The notes below the pieces were generated by a model. The model was not told the DNA's origin, ran no database searches, and worked only from the letters and a program-made list of their open reading frames with translations. Made by a program: the position numbers and the translations under genes. From NCBI GenBank assembly GCA_017433825.1, contig JAFRGL010000013.1, forward strand, positions 163,277 through 227,276: DNA of 64,000 nt, in the 5' to 3' direction. This stretch comes from Eubacterium sp. (lineage in GTDB: Bacteria; Bacillota; Clostridia; Lachnospirales; Lachnospiraceae). This document shows, piece after piece, positions 8,212 to 17,280 of this stretch. The number at the start of each line of letters is the position of its first letter. Position 1 is the first letter of the stretch.

Positions 8212-9849
8212 ATGAAAAAGCTGATTGCATGCATTGCATTGGCGGCGGTCTGTCTGGCGCTTCTTGCGGTATACCGCGGGTCCCTGCCGGAAGAAAAAGC
8301 GGAGGTTCCCGTTCCCACGGAGGTGACGGTCGAAGACGAGGACAAGGTGCAGGCCTACCGGCAGTACACCAGCATCACCCTTTCGGATGCCGGCAGCACC
8401 ACGGACAGCAGTTTTGTGTCCGTGGAGGAAAGCGGTGTGGTGATCAACCGGTCCGGCCATTACCGGCTTACCGGAAGCCTGTCTTCGGGCATGGTTATCG
8501 TCAATGCCCAGGACAACGGCACGGTAGTGGTTATCCTGGACGGCGCATCGGTACACGCGGACAACTGCGCCGCCCTTTACATCCTCTCCAACAATAAGAC
8601 CATCCTCAACCTGGCGGAAGGTTCGGAAAACAGCCTCTCCTCTTCCGGGGAATTTGTTTCCATCGACACCAACCATATCGACGGTACGGTCTTTGCCAAA
8701 TCCGACCTTGTCATAAACGGCAGCGGTTCCCTGACCGTATCCTCCGACGCGGGCCACGGCATCGTCTGCAAGGACGCCCTGGTGTTTACCGGCGGGAAAT
8801 TAAACATAACGGCAGAAAAAAAAGGCATTTCCGCCAATGACGGCATTGCCTTTACGGATGCGGATATTCAGATTAAAAGCGGAACGAGCGGCATTCATAC
8901 CGGCAATTCAGACGATACCGCCTTCGGTGATATCCTGATTTACAGCGGAAACTTTGACATCGATTCCGACGGCGACTGCATCCACTCCAACAATTATTTC
9001 TGGCTTTTTGACGGCACGCTGACCCTTTCCTCCGGAGATGACGGCATTCACGCGGACCGTACGCTGTACATAGAAGGCGGCACGGCGGACATCACCGAAA
9101 GCTACGAAGGGCTGGAGGGCAATAAAGTGGAAATTTCCGGCGGCGAAATCACCATTACCGCCTCCGACGACGGCATCAACTCCAGCGGCGGCAGCGACGG
9201 CTTCTTCCCCGGCTTCAACACAGACGTGTTCAAGGATAATGAAGAAACCGACGAGGATGAGGGCATCCTGATTTCCGGCGGCGTCATCCGCATCAACGCG
9301 AACGGCGACGGTGTGGATTCCAATACGGTGCTTACGGTCACGGGAGGCGAGCTTTTTGTGGACGGTCCGGTCAATTCCGCCAACGGCCCCCTTGACGCGG
9401 AGCATTCCGCTTCCGTTTCCGGCGGCAGGGTGCTGGCCATCGGTTCCGCCGGCATGGCCATTAACTTCGGCAGCGGCTCCACCCAGGGGTCGATACTGTA
9501 TTTCCTGCCTTCCAACCAGCCGGCAGGCACGGTTATCTCTCTTTCGGATGCCGTGGGAAATGAACTGATCCGGCATACGTCCGCCAAGGCTTTCCAGGCT
9601 GTCACCGTCAGCTGTCCGGAAATAACCGCCGGCAAAACCTACACGCTGACCGTCGGAAGCAGTTCGTACGAAATTGAAATGACCTCCCTTATCTATGGGG
9701 AAGGCTACAGCTTCGGTTTCGGCGGACCGGGAGGCCCCGGAGGCAATCCCGGATGGCCCGGCGGACAGGACGGCAATCCTCCGGAAATCCCCGAAGGCGG
9801 ACCGGAAAATGGTCCGGGCGGCCCCGGAGGGCCGCCCGGCAGAAGATAA
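8212..9849 (+). CDS. carbohydrate-binding beta-helix surface protein (Cthe_2159-like)
   Basis: 545 residues with an N-terminal signal or anchor (KKLIACIALAAVCLALLAVY) and no lipobox. Residues about 50-430 are repeated short strands with turns such as GNKVEISGGEITITASDDGI and DSDGDCIHSNNYFW. This is the right-handed parallel beta-helix of the Cthe_2159/DUF4353 (PF14262) family, whose founding member binds polygalacturonate and Ca2+. The last about 45 residues are a Gly/Pro-rich tail (FGGPGGPGGNPGWPGGQ...) with no sorting signal. RBS GGAGGG precedes the ATG. Its link to VTC and DUF4956 genes recurs in Clostridia as I recall; the ligand here is unknown. Confidence 0.8.
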   Translation: MKKLIACIALAAVCLALLAVYRGSLPEEKAEVPVPTEVTVEDEDKVQAYRQYTSITLSDAGSTTDSSFVSVEESGVVINRSGHYRLTGSLSSGMVIVNAQDNGTVVVILDGASVHADNCAALYILSNNKTILNLAEGSENSLSSSGEFVSIDTNHIDGTVFAKSDLVINGSGSLTVSSDAGHGIVCKDALVFTGGKLNITAEKKGISANDGIAFTDADIQIKSGTSGIHTGNSDDTAFGDILIYSGNFDIDSDGDCIHSNNYFWLFDGTLTLSSGDDGIHADRTLYIEGGTADITESYEGLEGNKVEISGGEITITASDDGINSSGGSDGFFPGFNTDVFKDNEETDEDEGILISGGVIRINANGDGVDSNTVLTVTGGELFVDGPVNSANGPLDAEHSASVSGGRVLAIGSAGMAINFGSGSTQGSILYFLPSNQPAGTVISLSDAVGNELIRHTSAKAFQAVTVSCPEITAGKTYTLTVGSSSYEIEMTSLIYGEGYSFGFGGPGGPGGNPGWPGGQDGNPPEIPEGGPENGPGGPGGPPGRR

Positions 9850-9860
9850 TCAGAATCTTC

Positions 9861-11819
9861 TTAATCTGTTAAATATGCCTTCACCGGCAAATTGTCAAAT
9901 GCAAGGCTGCCCATGGTCTGATACTCTCTGACGAGCTGACCGAGGGCAGTCTTCCAGTCTGTCCAGATATCCCCGCCGAAGCAGACATAGCTTTCCTTTT
10001 CATTGACGACCGCATTGGCATACAGCTGCGACGTCCGCAATCCCTGCTGTACCAGGGACTGCACGGTTTCCCTGCCGAAAGCGAAGACGTGGGTCAGCAC
10101 ATATTTTTCCTTACCTTCCACCGCTGCCTTCTGGGACACAACGACGCCGATCCGGTCTCCTTTTTCAAGAGGAAGGGCATCTTTGAATGCCAGACAGTGA
10201 TACCCCGCAAAAGCGAAGCTTTCCGTTACGGTTCCTAGAAGGTCGCCTTCCACAGGCGAGGCCGCATCTTCCTTCAGCCGGTAAACCGAAACCGTCACTT
10301 CCGTATCCCGGTACGCCGTGATTGCGGAGACTTCAGCAAGCTTTCCATCGTCTGCCGCGGTAAACACATTGGCTTCCTGCACTTTGCTGTCGAACAGCAC
10401 GCCGCATAAATAATCGGCCGGCATAAAGTCATGCTGGAGAATACTGCGGCCGACGTCCTCTTCCGAAACATAGAAATCAAACGATACCGGCGTACGGATG
10501 GTCTGGTCATAATACGAAACATAGTAACAACCGTCAATGCCCCAGTCGGCTCCCCAGCTGTTCTTCACGATCCAGGCGCCGTCTGAAGGCGGTTCATGGC
10601 CGTCAAGGAAGGAAGATGCCGGATAGGTATCATCCCAGCCGATAATGGCGACGGCATGATTGTACATGACAGGCTCATAGGTGTACTGCGCATAACTGGT
10701 ATAGTCCGTGTACTGCGTCAGCTTCGAAAGCGCCATATCCAGCGGGTTGCCGAAGGTCGGACTGAAGAGCAGGTAGGCCAGCTGGTCGTGGGTCAGGCCC
10801 GACAGAACGTACATATCCTCATCCTGTTCGTTAAGCTTCAGCCGCAGTCTGATGAATTTGCGCAGCGTCTCGTCTGTCTGGCTGTAGACGTCTTCACCGC
10901 CATACCGCATTTCCACATAAAACCTGGCATCTTCTTTGGGCACGTCCGGGAACAAAGCCAGGATCTTCCCATATAAAGTTTCCGCTTCTTCCCGCTTCTC
11001 CTCCTCTGTCAGTTCCGGCACCGACATGTCAGCATACAAGGTGACAGCCACTGCCTTTCCCTTCAAAAGCTCGCTTTTGATAACGTCCGTGGCTTCTTTC
11101 CGGTAAACATAGTTTTTGTCCGTATCGTAATACACCGGCGACGGCAGCATATTTGCGTCTTTAATCCGGTAATCCGACCGGAAACGCATGCTTTCCGGCA
11201 GGGTCCAGTCATCCGACTTGCTCATCGTACCATTCTTTCCGGTATATGGCGCTTCATCTTCCGCAATCATGCCGGATCCAGACGCCAGTGTTTCTATGAC
11301 ACATAACAGTTCAGCGGTCATGTCATAGCCGTCATCCGCAGCGCCTTCCGGCAGCCTGCGGCCTTCACCGGCCTGGGCTGAGCCGTCCGAAGGCAGTCCG
11401 TGGGAAGTAAACCAGGCCAGATGCTTTTGGGAAAGGCCGGCAGTTGTTCCGAAAGCGTCCCGGTATTCCTCTGCCGTCATGCCCAGGGCGCTTAAAACCG
11501 CAGTTTCGGCGGCAGCCGTGGTACCGAAAGCCCAGCAGTCCTGCCACGGGGACTGATCCTCTGCCTCCGTCACAACACCCTGCTGACGCAGATCGTATTT
11601 CTCCGGAAATGCGGAAGTTTCCGTCATTTTCGATAAATCCGTATAATTATCATTGTAAATCGTATTGACGTCCCTCCGGAACAAATCCAGTACGGACGCA
11701 TAGATTTCCTGCAGGCCTTTTTCCTCGGTCTGAGACAGTTTGGAGGATCCGCTGCAGGCGTTTCCGGTAAGCAGTACGGCAACCAGAAGCATTATACCTG
11801 CTGTCTTTATTCTTCGCAT
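9861..11819 (-). CDS. papain-family (C1A) cysteine protease lipoprotein
   Basis: About 652 residues from the ATG at 11817-11819 (MRRIKTAGIMLLV); an upstream ATG at 11846 is possible. The lipobox is LTGNAC, so the protein is lipid-anchored outside the membrane. The mature enzyme starts near FPEKYDLRQQGVVTE. The catalytic Cys is in WQDCWAFGTTAA, with an oxyanion Gln just upstream in EDQSP. The His is in YNHAVAIIGWDD and the Asn in AWIVKNSWGADWG. A C-terminal beta-rich domain (about 450-640) fits the lectin-like domain often attached to clostridial C1A proteases. The gene lies directly after glpK (about 30 nt) and may share its transcript, an odd pairing. The substrate is unknown. Confidence 0.85.
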   Translation of the reverse strand: MRRIKTAGIMLLVAVLLTGNACSGSSKLSQTEEKGLQEIYASVLDLFRRDVNTIYNDNYTDLSKMTETSAFPEKYDLRQQGVVTEAEDQSPWQDCWAFGTTAAAETAVLSALGMTAEEYRDAFGTTAGLSQKHLAWFTSHGLPSDGSAQAGEGRRLPEGAADDGYDMTAELLCVIETLASGSGMIAEDEAPYTGKNGTMSKSDDWTLPESMRFRSDYRIKDANMLPSPVYYDTDKNYVYRKEATDVIKSELLKGKAVAVTLYADMSVPELTEEEKREEAETLYGKILALFPDVPKEDARFYVEMRYGGEDVYSQTDETLRKFIRLRLKLNEQDEDMYVLSGLTHDQLAYLLFSPTFGNPLDMALSKLTQYTDYTSYAQYTYEPVMYNHAVAIIGWDDTYPASSFLDGHEPPSDGAWIVKNSWGADWGIDGCYYVSYYDQTIRTPVSFDFYVSEEDVGRSILQHDFMPADYLCGVLFDSKVQEANVFTAADDGKLAEVSAITAYRDTEVTVSVYRLKEDAASPVEGDLLGTVTESFAFAGYHCLAFKDALPLEKGDRIGVVVSQKAAVEGKEKYVLTHVFAFGRETVQSLVQQGLRTSQLYANAVVNEKESYVCFGGDIWTDWKTALGQLVREYQTMGSLAFDNLPVKAYLTD

Positions 11820-11852
11820 ACTTCTTTCCCCGTCTTTCATTATCATTTCAGG

Positions 11853-13352
11853 TTATTCAACCCAGCCTTTGGCGCGCTCCACCGCGCGGTTCCAGCCGTG
11901 GATGAGGCGTTCCGCCTCTTTTCTTTCCATATGGGGGAAGAAAATACGCTCGGAAGTACGCAGGGACCGGATATCCGAAAGTTCGTCCCAGACGCCGCAG
12001 GCAAGGCCCGCCGCAAAGGCGGCTCCCAAGGCCGTGGTTTCCACGATGGCCGGCCGGTCAATGGGGATTCCGGAAATGTCAGACTGGAACTGCATCATGA
12101 TATTGCTGACGGAAGCGCCGCCGTCCACCTTCAAATCCAGGATGGCGCCTGCCGCCCTGTTCATGGCGGACAGAAGGTCATTTACCTGGTAGCAGATACC
12201 CTCGACGCAGGCCCGGGCGATATGCCCCCTCGTGGTGCCCCTGGTGATGCCTGCGATAATGCCCCTGGCGTACATATCCCAGTGCGGTGCGCCAAGGCCC
12301 GTAAAGGCGGATACCAGATAGACTCCCCCGTTGTCCGGCACCGTTTCGGCAAGCGTACTCACCTCCGCGGCGGTATTGATGATCTGCAGTTCGTCCCGCA
12401 GCCACTGGATGGAGCTTCCCGCATTGAAGACGCTGCCCTCCAGGGCGAAGACGGTTTCACCGCTGATGTTCCAGGCCACGGTATTCAGAAGCCTGTCCGC
12501 ATCTGCCAGCGGTTCATTTCCCGCGTTCATCAGGGTGAAGCAGCCGGTACCGTAGGTATTCTTCGCCTGCCCCTTTTCGAGACAGCCCTGGCCTAAAAGG
12601 GCTGCCTGCTGGTCGCCCAGGGCACCGGAAACCGGCATGCCGTTAAGCGCCGCAAGCCGCGGGTCCGCACAATGCACGTAACCGTAGATCTGCGAATTGC
12701 CCACCGGTTCGGGCAGCATGCACATGGGGATATTCAAAAGCCCGCACAGTTCCTCGTCCCAGGAAAGTGTATGGATATTGAACAGCATGGTGCGGCTGGC
12801 ATTGGAATAATCCGTGACATGCACCTTGCCGCCGGTAAGGTTCCAGATAAGCCAGGTTTCCACCGTACCGAACAGCAGTTCGCCCGCCTCGGCCCGCGCA
12901 CGCACGCCGGGCACATTTTCCAGAATCCAGGCAATCTTCGTTGCAGAAAAATACGCGTCTATCAGAAGGCCGCATTTTTCCTTGATCATATCCTGCCAGC
13001 CTGCGGCAATCAGCTCATCGCACAGCTTTGCGGTGCGGCGGCACTGCCAGACAATGGCGTTGTACACCGGTTTGCCGGTCTTTTTATCCCAGACAATGGT
13101 GGTTTCCCGCTGGTTCGTAATGCCGATGCAGGAAATATCCTTTCCGGAAAGCCCGCTTTTTGCCAGTGCTTCGGAGATGGCGGCATATTCCGTCTCCAGA
13201 TAATCCATCGGGTCGTGCTCAACCCAGCCTTCCGAAGGAAAATGCTGGTCAAAGGCCTTCTGCCCCACAGATACGATATTTCCGTTTTCATCAAAAATAA
13301 TCGCCCGCGAACTGGTGGTTCCCTGATCGAGCGCAAGAACATATTTATTCAT
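11853..13352 (-). CDS. glpK: glycerol kinase
   Basis: 499 residues, the standard length for the FGGY family. It catalyses ATP-dependent phosphorylation of glycerol to sn-glycerol-3-phosphate in the cytoplasm. The N-terminal phosphate loop is LALDQGTTSSRAI, followed by FPSEGWVEHDP, NQRETTIVWDKKTG, and the C-terminal FGGY signature region LKVDGGASVSNIMMQFQSD. RBS GGGAGGAAG lies upstream of the ATG. No glpF or glpO/D is adjacent. It is followed by the C1A protease gene on the same strand. Confidence 0.95.
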   Translation of the reverse strand: MNKYVLALDQGTTSSRAIIFDENGNIVSVGQKAFDQHFPSEGWVEHDPMDYLETEYAAISEALAKSGLSGKDISCIGITNQRETTIVWDKKTGKPVYNAIVWQCRRTAKLCDELIAAGWQDMIKEKCGLLIDAYFSATKIAWILENVPGVRARAEAGELLFGTVETWLIWNLTGGKVHVTDYSNASRTMLFNIHTLSWDEELCGLLNIPMCMLPEPVGNSQIYGYVHCADPRLAALNGMPVSGALGDQQAALLGQGCLEKGQAKNTYGTGCFTLMNAGNEPLADADRLLNTVAWNISGETVFALEGSVFNAGSSIQWLRDELQIINTAAEVSTLAETVPDNGGVYLVSAFTGLGAPHWDMYARGIIAGITRGTTRGHIARACVEGICYQVNDLLSAMNRAAGAILDLKVDGGASVSNIMMQFQSDISGIPIDRPAIVETTALGAAFAAGLACGVWDELSDIRSLRTSERIFFPHMERKEAERLIHGWNRAVERAKGWVE

Positions 13353-13516
13353 GGACCGGTCTTCCTCCCCTGTCTTTGTATATCCGTATTATTGCACAAA
13401 TAATGTTGAGAATCTACAGTTTTTAATATGAGTACAAGGAAAACGGCCTCAGCTGCGCAGAAGATACTACGGATTGAAATGTAAATTTCTTGGTATGAAC
13501 CGTAATGCCGCCGGCG

Positions 13517-13834
13517 CTAAACCTGATGCTTTGCCAGGATAAAATGATACCCCGCCGCCAGTCCGACGGTGGCGGCCACCGTCCCCAGAATCGTAATGAT
13601 GAAAACCGGGGAATTCTGCCTTCCGAAAAGAAGCGGAAGCCCGAGAAGCTCCAGCACGGCAGCATAGGCAAACCACAGCTTTGCCACCGCGTGGTTGTAT
13701 TTTTTCACATTCTTAACCTGCGGTCCTTCCACCCCCGCGTAGAATCCTGCGGATTTTTCCGACCGCCAGGTTATAACACCGATGACAGCCATCAAAACGC
13801 TTACGGCTGTCCAGATGATAAATCCGGTTAACAT
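13517..13834 (-). CDS. small integral membrane protein, unrecognised family
   Basis: 105 residues with three hydrophobic segments: 1-22 (LTGFIIWTAVSVLMAVIGVIT), about 53-70 (FAYAAVLELLGLPLLFG) and 78-98 (VFIITILGTVAATVGLAAG). The loop between the first two carries GFYAGVEGPQVKNVKKYNHAVAKLW. I do not recognise a function. AGGAAAG lies upstream of the ATG. It is monocistronic, between glpK and the divergent lysophospholipase gene. Confidence 0.6.
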   Translation of the reverse strand: MLTGFIIWTAVSVLMAVIGVITWRSEKSAGFYAGVEGPQVKNVKKYNHAVAKLWFAYAAVLELLGLPLLFGRQNSPVFIITILGTVAATVGLAAGYHFILAKHQV

Positions 13835-14157
13835 TTCCTTTCTTCCTTGTCTTTCTTACCCTGACTGCCGCCCGGCGCCTGAACTGCCCCGGCACAGCGT
13901 GCAGACTGTCTAAGTCTTTATATCATTATAATCATTTTACTTTGACCGGTGAAAGGAAGTCCACCCCGGAATAAGTAAAATAAAGCTGATAATTGTCTCC
14001 TTCACAAAAGAATAGCCTGCCTGATCATCCCGGGGAAACGGCAGTTCTTCATCATGACGAAGGCGGCAGACGGATTAACGCCCTCCGTCTTCCCTTTTAC
14101 CTTCAGTTATGCTATAGTAAAACCACTAAAATGATTGTTAATGCGAGGGTAAGAATC
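13835..14157. other. 323-nt intergenic region
   Basis: This lies between the divergent small membrane protein and the lysophospholipase gene. The only structure seen is an AGACGG (14068-14073) / CCGTCT (14085-14090) hairpin followed by TCCCTTTT, a possible weak terminator or leader hairpin before the hydrolase gene. An ATG-initiated extension of the hydrolase frame through this region lacks a ribosome binding site and protein-like composition. Confidence 0.4.
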
Positions 14158-15198
14158 ATGCCGGAATTAAAAGAATTCACATTTTTATCCACAGACGGTA
14201 AAACGCAGATTTACGTCCGGGAATATCTCCCCGACGGCAATATCCGCGGCACGGTGCAGATTGCCCATGGCGTGGCGGAATACTGCAACCGTTACGATGA
14301 TTTCATGATTTATCTGGCCGAACACGGCTTTGCCGTCTGCGCCAATGACCATCTGGGCCACGGCAAAAGCGTGCAGGACGAGGCGCACCGCCGCTTTTTC
14401 GCCGAGGAAGACGGCTGGAGCAAGGTTGTCGGCGACATCAAGCAGCTGCGGGATATTCAAAAAAACAAATACCCGGACGTACCCTCCGTGCTTCTGGGCC
14501 ACAGTATGGGCAGCTTCCTGGCCCGCACCTTCATGATTAAATTCCCCAATGATTTCGATGCCTTTATCTTAAGCGGCACCGGCCAGATGAGCCGGCTGAT
14601 TGTGAAAATCGGCTATTCGCTGGCCAAGGGCGAATGCGGTAAAACCGGCGCCATGACGCCTTCGCCGAAGTTGTACAAAACCGCTTTCGGTTCCTACAAC
14701 AAGAAAATCGCAAACCCGAAAACCGAAAACGACTGGCTCTCCCGCAATGAGGCAAATGTAGCCGCCTATGAGGCGGATCCCTTATGCGGCGGCATCTGTT
14801 CGGCCGGCCTGTACCGGGATATGATGGGCGGCCTGGTTTTTATTTCCGACAAGAAAAATCTGCTGAAGATGAACAAAAAAGCCCCCGTACTTTTCATTGC
14901 CGGCACCGAGGATCCGGTGGGCGGCTACGGCCAGGGCGTGGTCAAAGCCTGCGAACTGTTCAGATGGGCACTGATGAAGGATGTTACCCTGAAGCTGTAT
15001 GAAGGCGACCGTCATGAAATCTTAAATGAAGACGATAAAGGCACGGTGTATGAAGACGTGCTGACCTGGATATGCGCGAAGGTCCTGGGAACCGGCATCG
15101 ACGGTACTCTGCTGGAAAATGCGCAGGCGCCTGCAGGCCCCACCTCCGAGGAAGAGGCCGTGGCAAAGCTTCAGAAAAGACTGAACAGAAAACTGTAA
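14158..15198 (+). CDS. lysophospholipase / monoacylglycerol-lipase-like alpha/beta hydrolase
   Basis: About 346 residues from the ATG at 14158, which has GAGGG 8 nt upstream; a longer frame from 13993 is not credible. It is a serine hydrolase of the Hydrolase_4 (PldB/MGL) group. The oxyanion strand is IAHGVAEYCNRYDDF, the nucleophile elbow VLLGHSMGSFLAR, the acid GTEDPVGG and the His GDRHEILNE. It has no signal peptide, so it is probably cytoplasmic and acts on lysophospholipids or monoacylglycerols. The C-terminal about 30 residues (PAGPTSEEEAVAKLQKRL) are an extra tail. A terminator follows at 15212, before trmO. Confidence 0.85.
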   Translation: MPELKEFTFLSTDGKTQIYVREYLPDGNIRGTVQIAHGVAEYCNRYDDFMIYLAEHGFAVCANDHLGHGKSVQDEAHRRFFAEEDGWSKVVGDIKQLRDIQKNKYPDVPSVLLGHSMGSFLARTFMIKFPNDFDAFILSGTGQMSRLIVKIGYSLAKGECGKTGAMTPSPKLYKTAFGSYNKKIANPKTENDWLSRNEANVAAYEADPLCGGICSAGLYRDMMGGLVFISDKKNLLKMNKKAPVLFIAGTEDPVGGYGQGVVKACELFRWALMKDVTLKLYEGDRHEILNEDDKGTVYEDVLTWICAKVLGTGIDGTLLENAQAPAGPTSEEEAVAKLQKRLNRKL

Positions 15199-15211
15199 GT
15201 TATCAGACAAA

Positions 15212-15245
15212 AGGCAGCCTGCTGTAAGCCGGCTGCCTGATTTTA
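15212..15245 (+). terminator. intrinsic terminator after the hydrolase gene
   Basis: Stem AGGCAGCC (15212-15219) / GGCTGCCT (15231-15238), followed by GATTTTA. It lies between the hydrolase and trmO, so readthrough may feed trmO. Confidence 0.6.
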
Positions 15246-15261
15246 AAGGAGAAGGACATCC

Positions 15262-15963
15262 TTGGAAGCATTTACCATCACACCCGTTGCCAGAATATAT
15301 ACGGATTTCCCGGAGAAATTCGCCCTGCCCCGGCAGAGCGGCATGATCGAAGAACTGACGGGCACCATCGTCTTTGAGCCGGAATACGCCAGGCCCGAGG
15401 CGGTAAAAGGCCTGGAAAGCTATTCCCACATCTGGGTTTTGTGGCTTTTTTCCGAAAACATCCGGGAAAAGCCGAAGCTGACCGTCCGGCCTCCGGCCCT
15501 GGGCGGCAATACCCGGGTGGGCGTTTTCGCCACCCGCTCGCCCTTCCGGCCGAACAGTATCGGGCTTTCCTGCCTGAAGCTGGAACGTATCGAATTCAGC
15601 CCGGACCAGGGCCCGGTGCTTCATGTCTCCGGCATCGATATGAAGGACGGTACGCCGATTCTGGACATCAAGCCCTACATCCCCATGTGGGATGCGAAGC
15701 CTGCGGCCTCGGAGGGAATGATCGCAGACAGCGGGAAGCTGAAGCTTACGCTGGTTTCTAACGAAGCCTTTGATAACGAACTGCAGAAACTGCCCGAAGA
15801 GAAGCGGACAGCTCTGCTGCACCTGCTGGAGAATGACCCCCGGCCGGCCTACCAGCATGACCCGGACCGCATCTACGGCTTCACCTTTGCAGGTTATGAA
15901 ATCCGCTTCCGGGTGAAGGATGACAGAATATTTCCCCTGACGATAGATAAGGCGGCGCCGTAA
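15262..15963 (+). CDS. trmO: tRNA (adenine-N6)-methyltransferase TrmO family
   Basis: 233 residues from a TTG at 15262 with AAAGGAGAAGG upstream; no in-frame ATG gives the conserved N-terminus EAFTITPVARIYTDF. The TsaA/YaeB beta-barrel signature is clear: SYSHIWVLWLFSEN, then GVFATRSPFRPNSIGLSCLKL, and VSGIDMKDGTPILDIKPYIP. In E. coli TrmO N6-methylates t6A37 of tRNA-Thr using SAM. The C-terminal part (LPEEKRTALLHLLENDPRPAYQ) matches the usual TrmO tail. The gene's last codons form the 5' arm of its own terminator. Confidence 0.9.
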   Translation: MEAFTITPVARIYTDFPEKFALPRQSGMIEELTGTIVFEPEYARPEAVKGLESYSHIWVLWLFSENIREKPKLTVRPPALGGNTRVGVFATRSPFRPNSIGLSCLKLERIEFSPDQGPVLHVSGIDMKDGTPILDIKPYIPMWDAKPAASEGMIADSGKLKLTLVSNEAFDNELQKLPEEKRTALLHLLENDPRPAYQHDPDRIYGFTFAGYEIRFRVKDDRIFPLTIDKAAP

Positions 15964-15985
15964 GCACATGGCGCCGCCTTTATTT
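15951..15985 (+). terminator. intrinsic terminator overlapping the trmO stop codon
   Basis: GGCGGCGCC (15951-15959) pairs with GGCGCCGCC (15970-15978), then TTTATTTT. The 5' arm lies inside the coding sequence. Confidence 0.75.
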
Positions 15986-15993
15986 TCCGGTTT

Positions 15994-17070
15994 TTACCGG
16001 AATTCGTAATCGTTGATCTTCGTAACTTTGCCGCCGGAGACGGTCAATTCCACCCCGTCTCCCGTCTTAAGGCCGTTCCAGATCTCTTCCGGGACATAGG
16101 CGTTGTAGAGCTTGTCCTTGTCAGTCCGGAAGGTAACGCTGTACGATTCCTGTCTGTCCCCCTCCCGTTCATTGGAAGCCAGGTTTACCGCCGGCCAGTA
16201 AGGCGTATCGTCCGTTCCCGAGGCCTTCTCCGTCCGGTCATACAGCCACCTGTCGATATCGTAGTAATAATAGGTGCCGTACACCGGGACACTTATGTAT
16301 ACCGGCCGGCTCTCCCATTCGTAATAATACTCCGTGGTATACCTGGGGATCTGGTGCTCCACTTCCGTGAATGTACCGTCGCCGTTGTCCACGTACTCTA
16401 TCTCGGTATCATAGCCGTCCTGAACCTGCCTGGAACGCTGCACCTGCACGTCCTCGTAATGATCCAGAACCTCTTCATAATACTGTATTTCCTGGGTGGT
16501 CGACGTTACCCGGCCGCCGTATGGCACACTCCAGTCGGATTCCTCCACCGTGGTATATGCTTCGACTTCTATACTGCGGGACCAGTATTTGGCGTCCACC
16601 AGCGTAGCTGCTTTCCGCGGCGCAAAAACGGCAATCAGGGCGACAACGATAATCGCCGCGATGATGCCGAAGACAATACCGGCTTTCTTCCCGCCTCCGG
16701 ATGACTGCTGCGGCTGGCGGCTGGCACGGGGCTCTTCCCGCACCGGCTCCCTTACGGCCTGCCTGGGGTCCATCCGTCTCTGGTTGTCATGATAGCTGCC
16801 GCTGCTCTCGCTTCTGGATGCGCCGCAGCCTTTGCACTGTGTTTCGTTGTAACGGTTCAGGGTATTGCAGTAGGCGCAGGTCCAGTCAGCCCCTTTGCCG
16901 TATTTGTCCGCCGTCTCCTCGTCCAGATACCGGACGGTACCCGGCATATAGAATTTCGTATCCGCATCCTGGGGATGTCCGCACTGGGGACATTCTTTGG
17001 TCAGTCCCCCTATTCCCGTGCAGCCGCAGTACTTACAGTCCCACAGGCCCTCTATTTTTCTTTCTGCCAT
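15994..17070 (-). CDS. double zinc-ribbon (RanBP2-type) single-pass membrane protein
   Basis: About 358 residues from the ATG at 17068-17070, with GGAGG upstream. The N-terminal pair of zinc fingers is WDCKYCG...ECPQCG (about 10-32) and WTCAYCNTLN...QCKGCG (about 64-84). The second matches the RanBP2 pattern WxCxxCxxxN(x6)CxxC. A basic/Gln-rich stretch and one membrane helix (KAGIVFGIIAAIIVVALIAVF, about 128-150) follow. The C-terminal about 200 residues are rich in Tyr and charged residues (HYEDVQVQRSRQVQDGYDTE). The fingers would be cytoplasmic and the C-terminus outside. The function is unknown; zinc binding is inferred from the eight cysteines. Confidence 0.75.
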   Translation of the reverse strand: MAERKIEGLWDCKYCGCTGIGGLTKECPQCGHPQDADTKFYMPGTVRYLDEETADKYGKGADWTCAYCNTLNRYNETQCKGCGASRSESSGSYHDNQRRMDPRQAVREPVREEPRASRQPQQSSGGGKKAGIVFGIIAAIIVVALIAVFAPRKAATLVDAKYWSRSIEVEAYTTVEESDWSVPYGGRVTSTTQEIQYYEEVLDHYEDVQVQRSRQVQDGYDTEIEYVDNGDGTFTEVEHQIPRYTTEYYYEWESRPVYISVPVYGTYYYYDIDRWLYDRTEKASGTDDTPYWPAVNLASNEREGDRQESYSVTFRTDKDKLYNAYVPEEIWNGLKTGDGVELTVSGGKVTKINDYEFR

Positions 17071-17244
17071 GTTCTCCTCCATAAAGTATTGCTGGCATTA
17101 TTATAGCACGCGTACCGTCTTTCGTCTATCTGTGATGCAAAAAGCGGCATTTCATTCCGCGCTTTTTGCCGCTTTATCGCGGCAAATCGGTAAATTGGCA
17201 GAATTTCACAGTATTTCACCGGTAAAAATTGTTGAAACTGTTGC

Positions 17245-17273
17245 TTGACAGAAGAAAATACAACGTTTACAAT
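17245..17273 (+). promoter_or_regulatory. promoter of the T-box/Trp transporter operon
   Basis: TTGACA (17245-17250), a 17-nt spacer and TACAAT (17268-17273), about 7-12 nt before the T-box leader begins. Confidence 0.8.
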
Positions 17274-17280
17274 CTCCGTA

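Noticed and set aside
13993-14157. N-terminal extension of the lysophospholipase frame
   Set aside because: No Shine-Dalgarno, implausible composition, and a hairpin with T-run inside; ATG 14158 has GAGGG at 8 nt and starts the conserved fold.
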